Origin: Desulfobacteraceae bacterium UBA5616
Lineage (GTDB): Bacteria; Desulfobacterota; Desulfobacteria; Desulfobacterales; UBA5616
Assembly: GCA_002423615.1 (NCBI GenBank)
Contig: DIKO01000012.1
Span: 1 to 26,066 of the forward strand
Length of the DNA: 26,066 bases
Direction: 5' to 3'
In this document: one piece after another, positions 22,818 through 26,066 of the stretch
How positions within the stretch are numbered: position 1 is the stretch's first letter
Layout: the number at the start of each line of letters is the position of its first letter
The notes under the pieces: generated by a model
What the model was told of the DNA's origin: nothing
What the model saw: only the letters and a program-made list of their open reading frames with translations
Databases searched by the model: none
Position numbers and translations under genes: made by a program

Positions 22818-22834
22818 TACGACAATCCTTTTCT

Positions 22835-23113
22835 TTATTTCAGTTTAGACTTTTTATCCCCGGCGTGACCGTAAAAGGTCCGCGTAGGAGAAAATTCGCC
22901 GAGCTTATGCCCAACCATGTCTTCAGTAATAAAAACCGGAATAAATTTCTTCCCATTATGAATCGCAAGGGTCAGACCCACCATTTCCGGAATAATCGTC
23001 GATCTACGGGACCAGGTCTTAATCACCTGATTGCTTCGGCTGCTTTGAGAAATATCGACTTTTTTTATCAGTTTGTCTTCGACAAACGGTCCTTTTTTTA
23101 AAGATCGCGGCAT
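22835..23113 (-). CDS. rpsS: ribosomal protein S19
   Basis: A 92-aa protein of the 30S head that pairs with S13. MPRSLKKGPFVEDKLIKKV, the signature TWSRRSTIIPEMVGLTLAIHNGK and VGHKLGEFSPTRTFYGHAGDK are all present. Family length. ATG start, 39 bp after rplB. Confidence 0.98.
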   Translation of the reverse strand: MPRSLKKGPFVEDKLIKKVDISQSSRSNQVIKTWSRRSTIIPEMVGLTLAIHNGKKFIPVFITEDMVGHKLGEFSPTRTFYGHAGDKKSKLK

Positions 23114-23152
23114 ACCTTCTCCTTAATCGTACCCAGATGCTTTCCCCAGTCT

Positions 23153-23980
23153 TTATTTTTTGGAGCGATGTTTAACAATGTATTTATTACTCTTTCTTCT
23201 ATTCCGGGTCTTAAAGCCTTTTGACGGTGTACCCCAGGGACTACATGGATGGCGGCCGCCGGATGAGCGTCCTTCACCGCCTCCCATGGGGTGGTCCACT
23301 GGATTCATGGCAACGCCCCTGACTTTTGGGCGTCTTCCGAGCCATCGTTTGCGACCGGCCTTTCCCAGGGAAATGTTTTCATGAACGACATTTCCGAGCC
23401 GTCCGATGGTGGCGCTGCAATTGATCAGGACCATCCGGACTTCACCGGAAGGCAATTTCACAAGCGCATAACGATCCTCTTTAGCCATTAACTGGGCAAA
23501 TGTTCCGGCGCTTCTGACGATCTGCCCACCCTTCCCCAATTTGAGTTCGATATTATGGATTTGGGTACCAAGCGGTATATTTTTCAACGGCAAGCTGTTG
23601 CCGGGCCGAATATCCGCCTGGGGTCCAGATACAACCTCATCACCGACGACAAGATCCAAGGGAGCCAAAATGTACCGCTTCTCTCCGTCCACATAATTCA
23701 GCAGGGCAATTCTGGCACTACGGTTGGGGTCGTATTCGATGGAGGCGACTTTAGCGGGAATTCCGGTTTTATCCCTTTTAAAGTCCACTATCCGATAATG
23801 TCTTCTGTGACCGCCCCCGATGTGCCTGCTGGTTATACGCCCGTTAACATTCCGGCCCCCGGATTTTTTCAAGACGGTTAAAAGGCTTTTTTCGGGAGCC
23901 GTCCGGCTGATATCCTCAAAGTCTGAATATGTTTGAAACCTTCGACCCGGAGATACCGGGTTCACTTTTTTGATCGCCAT
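23153..23980 (-). CDS. rplB: ribosomal protein L2
   Basis: A 275-aa, highly conserved protein at the peptidyl transferase region, required for subunit association. It contains MAIKKVNPVSPGRRFQTYSD, GRITSRHIGGGHRRHYRIVD, SIEYDPNRSARIALL and the signature NPVDHPMGGGEGRSSGGRHP with the conserved His; it ends TRNRRKSNKYIVKHRSKK. Length normal (about 273-277). It lies 16 bp after rplW. Confidence 0.98.
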   Translation of the reverse strand: MAIKKVNPVSPGRRFQTYSDFEDISRTAPEKSLLTVLKKSGGRNVNGRITSRHIGGGHRRHYRIVDFKRDKTGIPAKVASIEYDPNRSARIALLNYVDGEKRYILAPLDLVVGDEVVSGPQADIRPGNSLPLKNIPLGTQIHNIELKLGKGGQIVRSAGTFAQLMAKEDRYALVKLPSGEVRMVLINCSATIGRLGNVVHENISLGKAGRKRWLGRRPKVRGVAMNPVDHPMGGGEGRSSGGRHPCSPWGTPSKGFKTRNRRKSNKYIVKHRSKK

Positions 23981-23996
23981 CTTTTAGCTCCCTATC

Positions 23997-24284
23997 TTAT
24001 ACACCTTCAAAGAAATCGATTCGCGCGCCCGCTTTCAATGTGACAATGGCTTTTTTCCAGTCCCTGCGTTTTCCGAGGATACTGCCGCGGCGTTTCAATT
24101 TTCCCTTGACCTGGACGGTTTGAACGCCGGTTACGGCGACGTTGAATATTTTTTCGACAGCCTGTCTGATCTCAATCCGATTTGCCTTTCGATCGACCTC
24201 AAAAACGACCTTGTTTAATGCATCTTTCTGAAGGCTAGTCTTTTCAGTGATCAACGGCCGCTTTATAATATCGTACGGCATCAT
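23997..24284 (-). CDS. rplW: ribosomal protein L23
   Basis: A 95-aa exit-tunnel protein, the main docking point for trigger factor and SRP. Blocks: YDIIKRPLITEKTS, VVFEVDRKANRIEIRQAVEKIFNV and LKRRGSILGKRRDWKKAIVTL. Two tandem ATGs exist: the first (24284) overlaps the rplD stop by four bases, and the second is at 24281. Either gives tight coupling to rplD. Confidence 0.97.
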   Translation of the reverse strand: MMPYDIIKRPLITEKTSLQKDALNKVVFEVDRKANRIEIRQAVEKIFNVAVTGVQTVQVKGKLKRRGSILGKRRDWKKAIVTLKAGARIDFFEGV

Positions 24285-24904
24285 TCGCCCAGTCTCCCCT
24301 CGATTCCCTTAATTGACGGTTCAAGCAATACCAGTTTATCGTATTTTAAAATGTCGTAGACGTTCATGCCCTCGGTTCTTAAGACTTTCACCCCCGGAAC
24401 ATTTCTGGATGACAACTCGAGAATTTCGTTCTTTTCATCGATCACGATCAAGGCCTTTTTGGTATCCAGATTTTCCATGATCTCGGCAAAGGCTTTTGTT
24501 TTGATCTGTTCAAGATCAAACCGGTCCAGAACCAGAATCTTGTTTTCCAGCATTTTACTGGACAACGCCATTTTGAGAGCAAGCTTTCGGACCTTTTTGG
24601 GTACTTTATAGGCATAGGACCTGGGATCCGGGCCAAAAACAGATCCGCCTCCCTTCAACAACGGAGATTTGATATCTCCGCTCCGCGCCCGTCCGGTACC
24701 TTTTTGCCTGAAGAGCTTTTTACCGCTCCCTTTGACATCGCTTCTGTGTTTTACGGAAGCCGTTCCTGCACGCCGGTTGGCCTGTTGCATGACGACCACA
24801 TCATGCAAAACGTCAGCCCTGACGGGAACGCAAAATATATTGTCCACAAGTTCTACCTGTGACACTTTTTCCGCCTTACAGTTGATTACGTTTACAACAG
24901 CCAT
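24281..24904 (-). CDS. rplD: ribosomal protein L4
   Basis: A 207-aa tunnel protein and, in gammaproteobacteria, the repressor of the S10 operon. Blocks: RRAGTASVKHRSDVKGSGKK, LFRQKGTGRARSGDIKSP and GGGSVFGPDPRSYAYKVPKKVRK, the internal loop that reaches the tunnel. The C-terminal half is more variable. The ATG has only a weak GAG upstream. An unusually large 130-bp gap separates it from rplC. Confidence 0.97.
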   Translation of the reverse strand: MAVVNVINCKAEKVSQVELVDNIFCVPVRADVLHDVVVMQQANRRAGTASVKHRSDVKGSGKKLFRQKGTGRARSGDIKSPLLKGGGSVFGPDPRSYAYKVPKKVRKLALKMALSSKMLENKILVLDRFDLEQIKTKAFAEIMENLDTKKALIVIDEKNEILELSSRNVPGVKVLRTEGMNVYDILKYDKLVLLEPSIKGIEGRLGE

Positions 24905-25034
24905 AATTATCTCGTTTTTCTTTTTACCCAGTCAGAGATATCCTTGAACAGCCTTATACCTGTTTAATTTTTTTCAGGGCCAAAGATATGCCTGGGGCCT
25001 TTATTGTTCAGGCTTTGTTATGAATCAGGGCTTA
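24905..25034 (-). other. 130-bp gap between rplC and rplD
   Basis: The largest gap inside the ribosomal cluster. It holds no open frame of note, no T-tract terminator and only short GC inverted repeats (CAGGGCC and GGGGCC segments near 24975-25000). It may be a leader for rplD, but I see no recognisable element. Confidence 0.4.
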
Positions 25035-25670
25035 TCAGCCTTTAAGATTTTTAGGCTTTTTGATTTCCACCAGTCCCGATATCGATCCCGGAACAGCGCC
25101 TTTAATCAGCAGAATATTATGGTCCGGCCGTATATCGAGAATTTCCAGATTTTTTATAGTCTTACGGTCGGTTCCGTAATGCCCCGGCAATTTTTTCCCT
25201 TTCATCACTCTTGAAGGCCACGCACTGCAGCCAATGGAGCCGGGTACCCTGTGGCTGCGACACCCGTGGGTATCCTTACCGCCCGCGAAACCGTGTCTTT
25301 TTACGACGCCCGCGAATCCCCTGCCCTTTGAATGACCGGCGATATCCACCATGGAACCGACATCAAACATGTCAACGGTGATTTTCTGCCCGAGGCTGTA
25401 ATTTTCAGGATTATCAACTTCGAATTCCCTTAAATACGCACACGCCAGGTCTCCGCATTTTTTCAAATGCCCCTTGATGGGCTTGTTAACACGGGATATT
25501 TTTTTTCGGCCGAAGCCGATTTGAATGGCGTCATAGCCGTCCGTTGCCTTTGTTTTGATCTGGGTAACGAAACACGGTCCCACCTGCAGGATCGTCGCCG
25601 GAACATATCGCCCGTCTGACAGGAAGTATCCCGTCATGCCCATTTTTTTTCCTAATATTCCATCGCACAT
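25035..25670 (-). CDS. rplC: ribosomal protein L3
   Basis: A 211-aa 50S assembly initiator that reaches toward the peptidyl transferase centre. Blocks: GILGKKMGMTGYF, VPATILQVGPCFVTQIKT, DVAGHSKGRGFAG-like region (here VDIAGHSKGRGFAGVVKRHGFAGG), HRVPGSIGCSAWPSRVMKGKKLPGHYG and TIKNLEILDIRPDHN. ATG start, 18 bp after rpsJ. Confidence 0.98.
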   Translation of the reverse strand: MCDGILGKKMGMTGYFLSDGRYVPATILQVGPCFVTQIKTKATDGYDAIQIGFGRKKISRVNKPIKGHLKKCGDLACAYLREFEVDNPENYSLGQKITVDMFDVGSMVDIAGHSKGRGFAGVVKRHGFAGGKDTHGCRSHRVPGSIGCSAWPSRVMKGKKLPGHYGTDRKTIKNLEILDIRPDHNILLIKGAVPGSISGLVEIKKPKNLKG

Positions 25671-25688
25671 ATAGCTAACTGCCCCTGT

Positions 25689-26000
25689 TTACAGCTTTAT
25701 TTCCACATCCACCCCAGGAGACAGGTCAAGCTTCATCAAAGCGTCTACCGTTTGTTGGGTGGGCTCTAAAATATCCAGAAGTCGTTTATGCGTTCTCATC
25801 TCGAACTGCTCCCGTGATTTTTTGTCAATATGGGGAGAACGCAGCACGCAAAATTTATTGATTCTCGTCGGAAGCGGTATGGGCCCAACAACCTTGGCGC
25901 CGGTCTTATTGGCGGTATCGACAATATCCGTTGCTGATTGATCGAGTAATTTATGGTCGTAGGCCTTAAGCGTTATCCGGATTTTTGTATTCGTTATCAT
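25689..26000 (-). CDS. rpsJ: ribosomal protein S10 (NusE)
   Basis: A 103-aa 30S head protein that also acts in transcription antitermination with NusB and links to NusG. Blocks: IRITLKAYDHKLLDQSATDIVDTA, GPIPLPTRINKFCVLRSPHIDKKSREQFEMRTHKR and DLSPGVDVEIKL. Exact family length region. It follows the tuf stop by 18 bp, as in clusters of the str-S10 type; the SD (GAAAGA) is weak. Confidence 0.98.
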   Translation of the reverse strand: MITNTKIRITLKAYDHKLLDQSATDIVDTANKTGAKVVGPIPLPTRINKFCVLRSPHIDKKSREQFEMRTHKRLLDILEPTQQTVDALMKLDLSPGVDVEIKL

Positions 26001-26018
26001 GGTTTTTGATCTTTCTCT

Positions 26019-26066
26019 CTACTCGATAATTTCGCTGACCACGCCGGCGCCGACGGTGCGGCCGCC
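26019..26066 (-). CDS. tuf: elongation factor Tu, 3' end only
   Basis: The last 15 codons and stop of EF-Tu, read directly as GGRTVGAGVVSEIIE; this is the conserved C-terminal strand of domain 3. The rest lies outside the window. Its position before rpsJ indicates that the str operon (rpsL-rpsG-fusA-tuf) probably continues to the right. Confidence 0.92.
   Translation of the reverse strand, partial: GGRTVGAGVVSEIIE

Noticed and set aside
1..26066. CRISPR arrays, tRNA or rRNA genes, insertion sequences
   Set aside because: No regularly spaced direct repeats, no cloverleaf with a CCA-type end and no transposase-like frame were seen.

Overview
The window is about 26 kb of bacterial chromosome with moderate GC. 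It is most probably from an anaerobic deltaproteobacterium of the Desulfobacterota (Desulfobacterales-like). This rests on the style of the proteins (a short MetE-core protein, an NtrC-type two-component pair, an orphan pyruvate-phosphate-dikinase-like protein) and on the ribosomal gene order. It is an inference from protein appearance, not a database result.

Left part (1-8.8 kb): on the minus strand lie a MetE-core/UROD-superfamily protein and a UDP-glucuronate 4-epimerase. Divergent from them, on the plus strand, is a run of a ThiF/MoeB-like adenylyltransferase, a dCache-HAMP histidine kinase and a sigma-54-dependent NtrC-family response regulator; the last two overlap. A 309-bp spacer follows. 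It carries a well-spaced sigma-54 (-24/-12) promoter and a 17-bp palindrome, and leads into an unrecognised 195-aa protein and NADP-type glutamate dehydrogenase (gdhA).

Middle (8.8-11.7 kb, minus strand): one 880-codon-scale gene is split by a single extra base in a run of 11 T (coding strand). Its N-terminal part resembles a KaiC/RAD55 fold without a Walker A motif. The larger part is a pyruvate-phosphate-dikinase ATP-grasp domain without the usual phosphohistidine and PEP-binding domains. It converges on gdhA so closely that the two stop codons overlap. A strong bidirectional terminator at 11665-11693 separates it from the ribosomal cluster.

Right part (11.7-26.1 kb, minus strand): an S10-spc-alpha super-cluster. 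Reading 5'->3' on the minus strand it runs tuf (only its 3' end), rpsJ, rplC, rplD, rplW, rplB, rpsS, rplV, rpsC, rplP, rpmC, rpsQ, rplN, rplX, rplE, rpsZ (zinc S14), rpsH, rplF, rplR, rpsE, rpmD, rplO, secY, infA, rpmJ, rpsM, rpsK, rpsD, rpoA, rplQ. Neither adk nor map lies between secY and infA. Five small-subunit genes (rpsC, rpsZ, rpsE, rpsM, rpsD) start with TTG behind strong Shine-Dalgarno sequences, whereas no large-subunit gene does. S4, S14, L24 and L36 all keep cysteine zinc motifs. L17 has an unusual charged C-terminal tail of about 80 residues.

The best candidates for something undescribed are the KaiC-like/PPDK-like fusion with its homopolymer frameshift, the TTG-start pattern confined to small-subunit genes, and the sigma-54-linked unknown-protein-gdhA unit downstream of a ThiF-kinase-regulator operon.
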